Shown here piece after piece: positions 1 through 8,964 of a stretch of DNA of 31,245 nucleotides (within the stretch, counting starts at the first letter, position 1; every line of letters begins with the position of its first letter). Both the position numbers and the translations under genes were made by a program. Location of the stretch: assembly GCA_964462335.1 (NCBI GenBank), contig CAYWYG010000007.1, positions 1-31,245 on the forward strand, in the 5' to 3' direction. The stretch comes from JAPUDQ01 sp964462335 (GTDB lineage: Bacteria > Patescibacteriota > Saccharimonadia > Saccharimonadales > Saccharimonadaceae). Under the pieces are notes generated by a model. It ran no database searches. It was not told the DNA's origin and worked only from the letters and a program-made list of their open reading frames with translations.

Positions 1-762
1 GCAATGTGCATCGGTCTCGCCATCGGTGTACAGTTGTCGCCAACGGTAACATCAGTCGGGCTTGCGAGTGCAAGACACGAATTTGGTCAGACACGTCCGC
101 TTGATGATGGCGTGATTCGCCGACGCGCCTCGTTGTTAAGCGGGTCAAAAAAACCCGATGCGATAATACCTCCAGTAACCAATGGGCGCGCACCAGTTGT
201 CGGTCACATCGCGACGCAGCAGCCAGTGGTATTTCTCACGATCGATGATGGCAATTACAAAGATGCATCGGTGACGGCCGCTATGAAACGATATAATTTA
301 AAAGCATCATTGTTTCTCTCAGATCTATTTATCTGGCATAACCCTCAATTTTTTACCGCGCTTATCGATGCGGGTTCGCTGGTCGAGAATCATACTGACC
401 GACATGATTTGAAAATGGTGCAACATAACCCACCGTATCAGCAGCGTGAGATATGTGGCATGTCAGACATCATTGCACGATATTATGGTAGGCGGCCAGT
501 CCTGTTCCGCCCGCCAGGTGGGAGATACAACGACGATACGCAGCGTATTGTCGCAGAGTGTGGTATGCGAGCGATCATGATGTGGAGCGCGCGCGTCGAG
601 CGTGGCGTGGTGGAGTATCAAGACGGGAGGACGTCATTGCGAGCAGGCGATATCGTCCTGATGCATTTCCGCCCAGAGTTTGTACAGGATCTTGAGGCAT
701 TTGTTGCCGCCAAAAATCAAGCAAAATTACGCGTTGAGCTACTCGAAGATTGGGTCAAATAA
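1..762 (+). CDS. Polysaccharide deacetylase (NodB/CE4 family), probably 5'-partial
   Basis: Likely a metal-dependent deacetylase acting on cell-wall or extracellular polysaccharide outside the membrane. Counting from the ATG at 4, the CE4 motifs appear in order: TIDDG (D81, D82), ENHTDRH (H130 and H134, the metal histidines), RPPGGRYN (169-176) and LMH (219-221). The final Asp/Trp motif is weak (MMWSARVE). The reading frame is open to base 1 and the first residues are hydrophobic (CIGLAIGVQL), with no ribosome site visible, so the true start and a signal anchor probably lie upstream of the window. The MMPL gene follows after 32 nt. The family assignment is strong; the substrate is unknown. 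Confidence 0.82.
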   Translation, partial: AMCIGLAIGVQLSPTVTSVGLASARHEFGQTRPLDDGVIRRRASLLSGSKKPDAIIPPVTNGRAPVVGHIATQQPVVFLTIDDGNYKDASVTAAMKRYNLKASLFLSDLFIWHNPQFFTALIDAGSLVENHTDRHDLKMVQHNPPYQQREICGMSDIIARYYGRRPVLFRPPGGRYNDDTQRIVAECGMRAIMMWSARVERGVVEYQDGRTSLRAGDIVLMHFRPEFVQDLEAFVAAKNQAKLRVELLEDWVK

Positions 763-794
763 GAGTATAATAAAAACAGAGAAAGAGGAGGAAC

Positions 795-3113
795 GTGAAA
801 ACGAAAAAGTTTGCTGTGCCTAGATGGTTACGTATTGTTATCCCGACCGTGCTTATCGTATCATGGTTCGCGATAGCTGGGATCGGTGGGCCGTATTTTG
901 GCCGTATCAGTGAAGTGTCGGACGTTGATCTCACGGCATTTTTGCCCAAAAGCGCCGAGGCGACCAAAGTCAATGAGGTGTTACCAAAGTTTCGTGACAA
1001 AAAAACCATCCCTGCGATCGTGGTATTTACGCCCATGCAAGGCGACATGACTGATGTGCTGGTGACGGCCGTCAACGACCGAGTTGGCGCGATTGAGAAG
1101 GTCTATGGCGTAAGTGGTGAGGTGTCACCAGCGATTGTTGCCAAAGACAAAAAAGCGGCATTTATCGTGGTGCAGACAAAGAGCGAGTTGAAAGTTCGTG
1201 ACGTGCTCGGTGCGATCAGAAAAGTACTCGACCAGCCAAAGCTTGAGAATGTATCGTACAAAGTGACCGGACCGGCGGGGTTTGCAGCCGATCTGACGAC
1301 GGCATTTGGCGGGATCGATGGGATATTGCTCGTGACAGCGCTGTCGGTCGTGTTTGTTATTCTGATCACTGTATATCGATCAGTGCTGCTACCGATCATC
1401 GTCTTGTTGACGAGCATGTTTGCGCTGACGGCAGCAATTTTCGTCGTCTGGTCGCTTGCAAAAAATGGTCTCGTACAGATCAACGGGCAAGTGCAGGGGA
1501 TATTGTTTATCCTCGTCATCGGCGCGGCGACGGATTATTCATTGCTCTATATATCGCGGTATCGGGAGGAATTATACCGTCTCACGTCAAAATGGGATGC
1601 GACTCATGCAGCGCTACGTGGAGCATGGGAGCCGATTGTGGCGAGTGGGGGGACAGTGATCGTCGGACTGATGTGCCTCCTGCTCAGTGACTTGGCGTCC
1701 AATAAAGCACTTGGACCAGTTGGGTCAGTCGGTATCGCGATGTCGATCCTGGCGGCACTGACATTTCTGCCGGTTGTGCTCTATGCGTTGGGGCGAGCAA
1801 GTTTTTGGCCGATGCGACCGCTTGCTGATGCGACCAGTCGTAAGGCGCACGAGGCGAAGCTCAAACGGGGTATTTGGCATACGGTCGGACAGTTTGTTGC
1901 AAAGCATCCGCGAGCCATATGGATAGTCTGCACTGTTGTATTGGCGGCAGCATCAGCGAATTATTTCCAGTTGCGCGCAGATGGCGTCGAGCAAAGCCGC
2001 TTGATTATAGGGTACTCTGAGGCGCGCGAAGGCCAAAGCGTATTGGATAAACATTTTCCTGCCGGTTCGGGTAGCCCAGTTCTCATCGTTGCGTCGCAGC
2101 TTGGTCATGAGCAGCTTGCGCTTGAAGTCGAAGCTGATCGTGGTATTGATAGTGTAGCGGTGACAGCACGCAATAGCCCGAGCGGCGTCAAACCGCTCGG
2201 TCGGCAAATTGTCTCGATCAAAGATGATATTCGCGGTGAAGTTCAGAAGAAGTTTGATGAAAAACAAGCCGAACTTGACGCAAAAGAGAACGAGCTTGCT
2301 GCGCAGTATGGGTCGTATGCGGCAGCGGCGATTGTGGCCGATATCAAGGCGCAAATACCGTCAGTTGAGAGTGTTGTTGAAGATGTCTATCCATTTAAAA
2401 CCGCTGTGGCGACGTCTGTCGATGGTCTCGTGCTGTTGCAAGCGACGCTCAAGGATGCGCCTGATTCGCAAGCGGCAAAAGACACAGTGCAACGATTGCG
2501 TACCCTTGTGCATAGTCGTGATAGCGTCGCGCGGGTCGGTGGTCCGACCGCAGTACAGCATGACACCAATGTCGCATCGATTCATGATAGAAAACTTATC
2601 ATACCGATTGTGCTTGTGGCAATCACGCTTATATTGATGGTGCTATTGCGGTCAGTCTTCGCACCAATACTATTGTTGCTCACAACGGTTTTGTCGTTCG
2701 GGGCAAGTCTCGGTATAGCTGCGTGGTTGTTCAATGACGTATGGAAGTTTCCGGGCGCTGACCCATCGGTCGTCTTGTATGCATTTGTCTTTTTGGTGGC
2801 GCTGGGCATCGACTATAATATATTTTTGATGACACGTGTTCGCGAGGAAGCGGTCAAGGTCGGGACACAACTGGGTATTATTCGCGGTCTCGTTGTGACA
2901 GGTGGTGTGATCACGAGTGCCGGTGTGGTATTGGCGGCGACGTTTGCTGCGCTTGGCGTGATCCCGATCCTGTTTTTGTTCCAGCTTGCCTTTATCGTCG
3001 CATTTGGTGTCTTGCTCGACACAATCGTCGTGCGCTCATTGCTCGTGCCGGCGCTTATCAAAGATCTAGGTTCAATCGTCTGGTGGCCGAGCAAATTGCG
3101 CCACAAATCGTAG
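795..3113 (+). CDS. MMPL/RND-family membrane transporter
   Basis: A 772-residue RND-superfamily exporter of the MMPL type, expected to move lipids or other hydrophobic substrates using the proton gradient. It has the duplicated layout: TM1 (about 12-32), a periplasm-side loop, five TMs (about 174-335), then TM7 (about 373-390), a second loop and five TMs (about 601-755). The Asp-Tyr pair in the fourth TM of each half is present, in GAATDYSLLYISR (D247, Y248) and ALGIDYNIFLMTR (D673, Y674). The second loop holds a charged coiled-coil stretch (about 482-505). The start is GTG, chosen because AGAGGAGG at 784-791 is a near-perfect ribosome site. A TATAAT at 766-771 could be a -10 box but has no good -35. 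The family is secure, the substrate unknown. Confidence 0.87.
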   Translation: MKTKKFAVPRWLRIVIPTVLIVSWFAIAGIGGPYFGRISEVSDVDLTAFLPKSAEATKVNEVLPKFRDKKTIPAIVVFTPMQGDMTDVLVTAVNDRVGAIEKVYGVSGEVSPAIVAKDKKAAFIVVQTKSELKVRDVLGAIRKVLDQPKLENVSYKVTGPAGFAADLTTAFGGIDGILLVTALSVVFVILITVYRSVLLPIIVLLTSMFALTAAIFVVWSLAKNGLVQINGQVQGILFILVIGAATDYSLLYISRYREELYRLTSKWDATHAALRGAWEPIVASGGTVIVGLMCLLLSDLASNKALGPVGSVGIAMSILAALTFLPVVLYALGRASFWPMRPLADATSRKAHEAKLKRGIWHTVGQFVAKHPRAIWIVCTVVLAAASANYFQLRADGVEQSRLIIGYSEAREGQSVLDKHFPAGSGSPVLIVASQLGHEQLALEVEADRGIDSVAVTARNSPSGVKPLGRQIVSIKDDIRGEVQKKFDEKQAELDAKENELAAQYGSYAAAAIVADIKAQIPSVESVVEDVYPFKTAVATSVDGLVLLQATLKDAPDSQAAKDTVQRLRTLVHSRDSVARVGGPTAVQHDTNVASIHDRKLIIPIVLVAITLILMVLLRSVFAPILLLLTTVLSFGASLGIAAWLFNDVWKFPGADPSVVLYAFVFLVALGIDYNIFLMTRVREEAVKVGTQLGIIRGLVVTGGVITSAGVVLAATFAALGVIPILFLFQLAFIVAFGVLLDTIVVRSLLVPALIKDLGSIVWWPSKLRHKS

Positions 3114-3168
3114 ATTTTGTCGATGCGCTGTGATATGATACGCGATAAGAATTAACTGAGGAGAAAGT

Positions 3169-3708
3169 ATGGCAGGATCAACTCGCCGCACAGCGGCAGC
3201 GAAAAAGGATGAGATGGTGACAACGGCGGGTGAGCGCAAAGGAATTTTCCTGCGCGGTGCTGATTATCTCTTGTCACGGTTGCCGTTTACAAAATACAAA
3301 TACCAAGATTGGTCGAAGGCCACACGGATTGTCGTAGGATATCTGCTGTGGCTCATCGTACTACCAGTTATCCCGCTCGTCATCATGGCGATCATGTGGG
3401 TGCGCGACCCAGAAGGGTTCAAAAAGAGCCCAGCGTTTGCAATCTTGGGAGTTATCACGGTTGCATGGCTTGGTACAGGTCTTGGCTATGTCAACTCACA
3501 AGTTCCTGTCGATAGCACCGACGGTCAAGTCACGCGTAGCGCACAGGAAAAGGTCAAAGGACAGGCTGCAAGCAACCCTACAAATGGCAAACAGTACGAA
3601 AACTGCACTGCTGCGTTTGACGACGGGGTATTTGATATCAAAAAGTCTGACCCGTCTTATCAAAGCAAGCTTGACCGTGATGGCGACGGTATCGCCTGCG
3701 AACGCTGA
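3169..3708 (+). CDS. Excalibur calcium-binding domain membrane protein
   Basis: A 179-residue protein with a charged N-terminal region, two predicted membrane segments (about 52-77 and 89-108) and a C-terminal excalibur domain (about 143-179). The domain is recognised by YENCTAAFD near its start and the closing DRDGDGIACE (169-178), an EF-hand-like calcium loop with the conserved cysteine pair (C146, C177). Excalibur domains are usually extracytoplasmic and often occur with nucleases or surface proteins; no enzyme domain is visible here. The ATG is supported by GAGGAGA a few bases upstream. It follows the MMPL gene by 55 nt. Role unknown. Confidence 0.78.
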   Translation: MAGSTRRTAAAKKDEMVTTAGERKGIFLRGADYLLSRLPFTKYKYQDWSKATRIVVGYLLWLIVLPVIPLVIMAIMWVRDPEGFKKSPAFAILGVITVAWLGTGLGYVNSQVPVDSTDGQVTRSAQEKVKGQAASNPTNGKQYENCTAAFDDGVFDIKKSDPSYQSKLDRDGDGIACER

Positions 3709-3780
3709 ATCGGTTCATTGTCGTCCGAAACAGTGCGCCACATCTGCACAACAATGGCTTTCGCATACCTAACATGACAA

Positions 3781-3891
3781 CATGGGTCATGCAACATGGG
3801 AAATCGCAGACTATTTTGCATATCGCATATCCCATATTACATTTCACCCCATATTTCCTATTTCATTTTTCATATCTCATTTTTCATGCGA
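3781..3891. repeat. Degenerate heptanucleotide tandem repeat array
   Basis: The spacer between the excalibur gene and the helicase gene is organised in 7-nt units that mostly begin with CAT: three at 3781-3801 (CATGGGT, CATGCAA, CATGGGA), a 17-nt break, then ten units at 3819-3891 with one 3-nt slip at 3847-3849. The units differ in sequence but keep the 7-nt period. The segment is AT-rich and holds no gene. Similar arrays occur inside topA in this window. Confidence 0.72.
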
Positions 3892-3901
3892 CTATAGATG
3901 A

Positions 3902-5431
3902 ATGGACCAACAACTTGCGCTCGAAATTATGCTCGATGGTCATCATGTCTTTTTGACTGGTCCTGCCGGGTCAGGGAAGACGTATGTGCTGAACCAGTTT
4001 ATTCGCGAAGCCAAAAAAGCCAAAAAGCACGTGTCGGTGACGGCGACAACAGGGCTTGCGGCGACGCATATCGGTGGTAACACCATCCATAGCTGGAGTG
4101 GGATCGGTGTCCATGATGAACTACCTGATGATTTTGAAGATTATCTACTCAAAAGCCGCCGCGATATCATCGAACTGACTGATGTCCTCGTGATCGACGA
4201 GATCAGCATGCTACACGACTATCGGCTGGATATGGTCGACAAAGTGGCGCGAGTGGTGCGCCAAGATCCGCGACCATTTGGCGGCATACAGGTGGTGTTG
4301 TGTGGTGATTTTTTCCAGCTGCCACCGATCAATCGTGACGAAGGGCGTCAGGGGAGTTTTGTGGTAGCGAGTGCGGCGTGGGCGGCACTTGACCCGGTAA
4401 TATGTTATCTCGGTGAGCAGCATCGTCAGGAAGACGAAGCACTGCTTGATATACTCAGCGCGCTGAGGCGTGGTGACATACGTCGTCGGCATGCCGAGAC
4501 GCTGCTTGCGCGGACTAATGCTGAGCTCGATGATGATCGCGTGACAGAGCTTCATACGGTCAATGTCGACGTCGACCGTATCAACGACGCGCGACTTGCG
4601 AGTCTCGACGGTGAGGCGCAGGTGTATGAAGCGACGACGACGGGCAGTGAGAATTACGTCGCGACGCTGAAGCGCTCGTGCCTGGCGCAGGACAAACTTG
4701 TCCTTAAGCAAGGTGTGCTCGTCATGGCGATCAAAAACAGCCCGGAGCGTAAGTATGTCAATGGTAGCATCGGCACCGTGATTGGTTTTGATGTGCTGAC
4801 GAATTACCCGATCGTCGAGTTTCGCAATGGCAAAACTGTCACAATGCGACCTGATGTATGGGAGCTACGTGATGGCGACAAAAAGCGGGCAGGTCTGACA
4901 CAGATTCCGCTCAGGCTTGCCTACGCGATCACGGTGCACAAGAGCCAGGGTATGACGCTTGATGCGGCACGAATTGATCTGCGACGGGCGTTTGTGGAAG
5001 GGATGGGCTATGTCGCACTTAGTCGTGTGCGTAGTCTCGATGGGCTCAGCCTCATCGGCATCAATCGTATGGCGTTACGCATCAGCGAAGAAGCGCTTGC
5101 GATCGATGAACAATTACGCAAAAAGGCGTGTGATGATCACGCAAAGTTTGAGCATCTGCGGAAAAAAGCAGTGAAGCGCGCCAAGGATGAAGTGAAAAAG
5201 GCGCTTGAAAAAGACCAAAAAGCCTCGAGTTGGGCCGAACGCCTAGAAAAAATGAGGAAAAAACACCCCAATGCCTATCGTCCATGGTCAGACAAGGACG
5301 ACGCCGAACTAAAACTGTTGTTTCAAAACGGCACCGATCTCAAAACTCTGAGTCAAAAATTTGGCCGTCACGAACGCTCCATACTACTACGATTGCAAAA
5401 ACATTTCGGCGAGGATATAGTGCTGATATGA
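3902..5431 (+). CDS. PIF1-like / RecD2-type SF1 helicase with C-terminal helical tail
   Basis: A 509-residue superfamily-1 DNA helicase. Visible motifs: Walker A TGPAGSGKT (19-27), motif Ia region TATTGLAA (47-54), Walker B VLVIDEIS (95-102), motif III VVLCGDFFQLPP (131-142), motif IV region GEQHRQ (171-176), and the C-terminal UvrD-C-like segment YAITVHKSQGMT (341-352) followed by GYVALSRVRS (369-378). PIF1-type enzymes unwind 5'-3' and act on G-quadruplexes, forks and R-loops. After the helicase comes a Lys/Glu-rich coiled region (about 403-456) and a tail (about 458-506) resembling a small Myb/HTH unit, perhaps an extra DNA-binding module. No ribosome site precedes the ATG; another ATG at 3898 is in a different frame. 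Its stop overlaps the next start (ATGA). Confidence 0.85.
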   Translation: MDQQLALEIMLDGHHVFLTGPAGSGKTYVLNQFIREAKKAKKHVSVTATTGLAATHIGGNTIHSWSGIGVHDELPDDFEDYLLKSRRDIIELTDVLVIDEISMLHDYRLDMVDKVARVVRQDPRPFGGIQVVLCGDFFQLPPINRDEGRQGSFVVASAAWAALDPVICYLGEQHRQEDEALLDILSALRRGDIRRRHAETLLARTNAELDDDRVTELHTVNVDVDRINDARLASLDGEAQVYEATTTGSENYVATLKRSCLAQDKLVLKQGVLVMAIKNSPERKYVNGSIGTVIGFDVLTNYPIVEFRNGKTVTMRPDVWELRDGDKKRAGLTQIPLRLAYAITVHKSQGMTLDAARIDLRRAFVEGMGYVALSRVRSLDGLSLIGINRMALRISEEALAIDEQLRKKACDDHAKFEHLRKKAVKRAKDEVKKALEKDQKASSWAERLEKMRKKHPNAYRPWSDKDDAELKLLFQNGTDLKTLSQKFGRHERSILLRLQKHFGEDIVLI

Positions 5432-6300
5432 AGCATTTCGATACGTCCTCGCTTGATTACTCGGCCTTCCGCGCTCTTCGCCGAACGATGTATCCTCATG
5501 GAGTACCGAAAGAGCTTGCCCGATTCTTTGAATCGGTGAATACGTTTTGGGGAAATCATTTGATGCTTGCGACCGTGCTGTTTGCAGTGGTCATCGTGAT
5601 GCTCACTCTCGCAAACGCGGATAGTGGTTTTGCGGTAGTCGTGATGGGCCTGGGTATGGCAGCCATTGTGGTGTCAGTATTTTTAGGTACTAAGCGCAAT
5701 AAAAAATATGTTGCGTTTGCCCGTGATAACGAGCTACGTGTGAGTGAATTTCAAAACTTGCCAGCGTCGTATAATGGGAAATTTATGACACATCTAAACG
5801 TGAAGATACATAATGCGACCTTTGGTCATGTACTGGAGCCAAAAGCGAATGATCCTGCGTTTCGCCTCATGCCTTGTACTATCGTCGGAGATTCGATATG
5901 GCGAGTTGTGTCGAAGGATATAACGATTTATGAGCTACGACTCGATAAACATTACCATCACTTTATGGTATATGCAAAAATACATCGCGGGTGGGATGGT
6001 ATCGTCGGGGAAGTGCCGAGCGATCTACACCAAGTTGATCTCGAAGGTGATTTTGGCCGCTATTTTCGTACGTTTTGCGTGGCCACACATGAAAGGGAAA
6101 TGCTGACATTGCTAACGCCAGATGTCATGGCGTATATGATAGATTATCTCTATGACTGCGAGCTCGAAATCATAGGTGACAGACTATATCTCTATGTATA
6201 CGATATGCTCGACGATACAAAATCAGCCTACATGCGGGCGTTTCAAGTGCTCGATAAATTGGATTATGAGTTTAATCGCACAATAGATCGCAATACATGA
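5428..6300 (+). CDS. Uncharacterised membrane protein, tandem paralogue 1
   Basis: A 290-residue protein not recognised by name. A hydrophobic hairpin (about residues 46-92) gives two membrane segments, followed by a soluble domain of about 195 residues. Within it is LEGDFGRYFRTFCV, followed by ...LLTPDVMAYMIDYL; the same pattern occurs in the next gene, so the two are paralogues. The LEGdF-x-kYF motif recalls DUF3137-type proteins, but I cannot confirm this by eye. I chose the ATG at 5428 because it overlaps the helicase stop (ATGA), implying translational coupling; the frame stays open further upstream but only inside the helicase gene. Confidence 0.66.
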   Translation: MKHFDTSSLDYSAFRALRRTMYPHGVPKELARFFESVNTFWGNHLMLATVLFAVVIVMLTLANADSGFAVVVMGLGMAAIVVSVFLGTKRNKKYVAFARDNELRVSEFQNLPASYNGKFMTHLNVKIHNATFGHVLEPKANDPAFRLMPCTIVGDSIWRVVSKDITIYELRLDKHYHHFMVYAKIHRGWDGIVGEVPSDLHQVDLEGDFGRYFRTFCVATHEREMLTLLTPDVMAYMIDYLYDCELEIIGDRLYLYVYDMLDDTKSAYMRAFQVLDKLDYEFNRTIDRNT

Positions 6301-6336
6301 GTTGTAAAAGTGTTGGGATAGGGATATTGTTGTGTC

Positions 6337-7230
6337 ATGACTACAAAAATCAGTGAGCTTGATACGAAGAGCTTATCTCATAGGGAAAAAACTAGCGGTG
6401 CAGGTACGATACTAATTAGAGATAGAATTCGTTTGTCTATGAAAAATCCAGATCATCACGTGGCGTGGATTTTCTGGCCAATTGTACTACTACCTCTGGC
6501 AGTATTTTGGCAGGTAGTGACATACCATGGTCAAGGTGCGCCCGAGATAACGCTGGATACTATCGATTCTCGCTGGGGAATCATACTCCTCGTACTACCC
6601 GTCGTAATGGCAATCGTTGTTCACTTCGTGGGTAAAGAAACGAGTTATGGCGAAGGTGATCCAGTAAAAACTTTCGCGATGAGGAACAATTTGTTTCTCG
6701 CGACAAACAAAAAGCTGCCTGATGATTTTGAGTGCGTTATCTTTCAACAGAACAAAGCACATAAGCACGAATTATTTATCAGTGATCGCCAACACGATCC
6801 ATATTACTTCATCGCCACCTATCAGTTCATGGGTGCACGAGCAGGTGAATTTGGTAATCTTTACACAGTTATGTCGATCAAACTACCCGAAGTGGTGACA
6901 CCAATTTTGATCGATGCAACCGCCAATAATATATGGCGTAAAAGCAACCTCCCTTCGGGGTATAAAATCGGTCCGCAACTGTATGTCGAAGGTGATTTTC
7001 AAAAGTATTTTAGATTGTATTGCGTGACGGGCGAGGAAAGGGAGGTGCTCCGAATTATAACACCTGATCGTATGGCGCTATTTGTCGACGGTTTTAAAGA
7101 CTGGGACATAGAACTATGGAAAGACCGTATGTTTTTCTATAAAAAATCAGATATTTCGTACGAAGGTCGCGAGCTACCCGAACTATTTACGCTGTTGGAA
7201 ACGGTGCAGCAAGAGTTTGAGAATATATAG
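6337..7230 (+). CDS. Uncharacterised membrane protein, tandem paralogue 2
   Basis: A 297-residue paralogue of the preceding gene, 36 nt downstream. It has a longer charged N-terminus (about 45 residues), two membrane segments (about 44-63 and 80-101) and a soluble domain with VEGDFQKYFRLYCVTG and IITPDRMALFVDGF, matching the equivalent positions of its neighbour. The two proteins diverge widely outside these blocks, so the duplication looks old. No enzymatic motif is evident. The conserved Asp/aromatic core and double TM anchor suggest a membrane-associated cytoplasmic domain. Function unknown. Confidence 0.65.
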   Translation: MTTKISELDTKSLSHREKTSGAGTILIRDRIRLSMKNPDHHVAWIFWPIVLLPLAVFWQVVTYHGQGAPEITLDTIDSRWGIILLVLPVVMAIVVHFVGKETSYGEGDPVKTFAMRNNLFLATNKKLPDDFECVIFQQNKAHKHELFISDRQHDPYYFIATYQFMGARAGEFGNLYTVMSIKLPEVVTPILIDATANNIWRKSNLPSGYKIGPQLYVEGDFQKYFRLYCVTGEEREVLRIITPDRMALFVDGFKDWDIELWKDRMFFYKKSDISYEGRELPELFTLLETVQQEFENI

Positions 7231-7233
7231 ACA

Positions 7234-8054
7234 CTAGTATAACGTAGCGGCAGGGTAGTGGCCGAGAATATACACTGTGCAGTGCTGGGCTTCGAGCTCA
7301 CTGATAAGTGCAGCCAGTGTGGGAGCATTGCACTCGGCGTCGATGAAAAATTGGTATTTGAAGCGCTCGCCACGGATAGGGCGGGATTGGAGTTTGGTGA
7401 GGTTCACATGATGATCGTTGAAGACGCCGAGCGCGTGGTAGAGTGCACCGGTATCGTGTGATGTGGTCAGCACACGAGGGAGGCTTTATCGGCATTTGCA
7501 GGAGTCGTGCCCTGCGGGTCTAGGATAAAAAACCGAGTGAGGTTGGTTTTCTCGTCTTCGATATCGGGCATAAGGATAGGCATATCGTACAGCGAGGCGG
7601 CTTGTGCGCCAGCGATTGCGGCTGCATGGGGTGAGTCGAGTGATCGGACATATTCGACCGCGCCTGCGGTATCATGATGTTCGATGATCTCAGTATTTGG
7701 CAGATTTGCCTCTAGCCATTCACGGCATTGATCGAGAGCAACGGGGTGAGAATAAACTTCTGCTATCTCTGTTACTTTTGTATGTGGACGGGCAATGAGG
7801 TTTTGGTGAATGTGCTCGATCTCTTCGCCGACGATAGGGAATTGGTAGCGTACGAGCAGATCATAGTTATCGGCGATACTGCCGTAGAGAGTGTTTTCGA
7901 TGGCGCAGACAGCTTGATCGGCGCGACTGGCTTTGAGTGATGCAAACACCTCATGAAATGTCTCGCAGCAGACGAGCTCAATCTCACGACTAAAATATCG
8001 TTTGGCAACGGCATGGTGGAATGAGCCGGCTTGGCCTTGGATAGCAATTCTCAT
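7234..8054 (-). pseudogene. pheA: Prephenate dehydratase, split by a frameshift before the ACT domain
   Basis: Prephenate dehydratase converts prephenate to phenylpyruvate in phenylalanine synthesis. The catalytic part (8054 down to 7467, 195 aa) has IENTLYGSI (52-60) and the catalytic TRF motif (NLTRFF, T173-F175). It stops at a TGA just after ...KASLVC. The regulatory ACT domain continues in another frame (7473 down to 7234) with TGALYHALGVF (the GALV motif) and LQSRPIRG (the ESRP phenylalanine-binding motif, with Q for E). Removing one TG from the GTGTG at 7471-7475 restores one continuous chain of about 270 residues. It could be a sequencing error, a real mutation leaving an unregulated enzyme, or recoding. 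It overlaps the LssY-like gene by 4 nt and is its downstream partner. Confidence 0.82.
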
Positions 8055-8932
8055 AGATCGATGCCCCTCTTTAACGATCTAGACTTTAGTGTGACGACTT
8101 TGATATTGCCGTCGACGATAAATCGTGTGCCGATATTTTGTGAGCGCATCTCAAACGGTTCGCCGTCTTTGATGACGGTGACGGAACGCACAAGTCCTGC
8201 AGCGCGGAGTGTCTCAACGATAAAATCACGTTCGCGTGTGTGCTCAGATGAATTATGGTGTGTGATCTGCAGGTTGCGCCAGCGAAACCCTATCGGTTGA
8301 GTATCTTCGATGGCCGCGCCGATCCAAACTTTGTGACTACGCCCCAGTAGGTGTTGGAGGCGGGCGAGCCAGTAGCCGAGATGATTGTTAGTATCGATGT
8401 GTGGTTCAGACGCGACCTGCCAGAAGCGCACATGGTGTCGGTGACGAGGTGAGGATTTGCCGGTGATTGGCATCTGAAAGCCGATGTCAAATTTACGACC
8501 AAACAGATAAAATGTGCTGAATGGTGCTGTCAGATAATCTTTGTTCAGCACTATGGCATACGCTTCTCGGAGGGTATTGCGTAGCGACGACTTGTCGGCA
8601 GTATGCCAGCCAGCACGCCGCATCGCACTAATCAGTTGGCGTTTGCCGGTCGCAACGATCGCGATATTGACCGGGTCGGCTGGCCAGCCATCAGATGTTG
8701 TCACGTAGCGCGGGATGTGGTCGGGGCGAAACACGATATGCCAAAATCGGCTGACGAGTGGGAGCAGGATGTACGCGAAGATTCCGTACGCCAGTAAAAT
8801 AGCAAAAAATACTGGCATACGTCGATCGAGGTAGGGGACAAGCCAAAACGTCGTGCCGATCGCACTTGCGATGACAATGATGAACGTCAATAGCCGCCAC
8901 AGAAGTCGAAGGAGTCGCATATGCATCGCCAT
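8051..8932 (-). CDS. LssY C-terminal domain membrane protein
   Basis: A 293-residue protein with two membrane segments near the N-terminus (about 13-33 and 40-62) followed by an LssY-C-like domain. The domain is recognised by DPVNIAIVATGKRQLISAM, a FYLFGRKFDIGFQ-type strand and the SPRHRHHVRFWQ signature, then GAAIED and a final DGEPF...TRF...DG segment. LssY domains are often linked to PAP2-type phosphatases and lipid metabolism, but here the domain stands alone on a membrane anchor and no phosphatase motif is seen. Starts at 8932, 8926 or 8920 are all possible; a candidate -10 box at 8935-8940 would favour 8926. It is coupled (4-nt overlap) to pheA downstream. Confidence 0.72.
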   Translation of the reverse strand: MAMHMRLLRLLWRLLTFIIVIASAIGTTFWLVPYLDRRMPVFFAILLAYGIFAYILLPLVSRFWHIVFRPDHIPRYVTTSDGWPADPVNIAIVATGKRQLISAMRRAGWHTADKSSLRNTLREAYAIVLNKDYLTAPFSTFYLFGRKFDIGFQMPITGKSSPRHRHHVRFWQVASEPHIDTNNHLGYWLARLQHLLGRSHKVWIGAAIEDTQPIGFRWRNLQITHHNSSEHTRERDFIVETLRAAGLVRSVTVIKDGEPFEMRSQNIGTRFIVDGNIKVVTLKSRSLKRGIDL

Positions 8933-8934
8933 CT

Positions 8935-8964
8935 ATTGTACCTTAAAGGGTAAACGGCGTATAA
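8935..8964 (-). promoter_or_regulatory. Candidate promoter for the LssY-pheA pair
   Basis: On the minus strand, TTATAC (8964-8959) and TACAAT (8940-8935) are separated by 18 nt. The expected start point is about 8928, suggesting leaderless translation from the ATG at 8926. It lies inside the divergent GH1 promoter: each -10 box overlaps the other's -35 box. The -35 match is weak. Confidence 0.35.

Noticed and set aside
3781..3891. CRISPR array
   Set aside because: Units are 7 nt, degenerate and without spacers; no cas gene is present.
3893..3898. TATAGA as -10 box for the helicase gene
   Set aside because: It overlaps the start region, so transcription would begin inside the coding sequence; no -35 fits.
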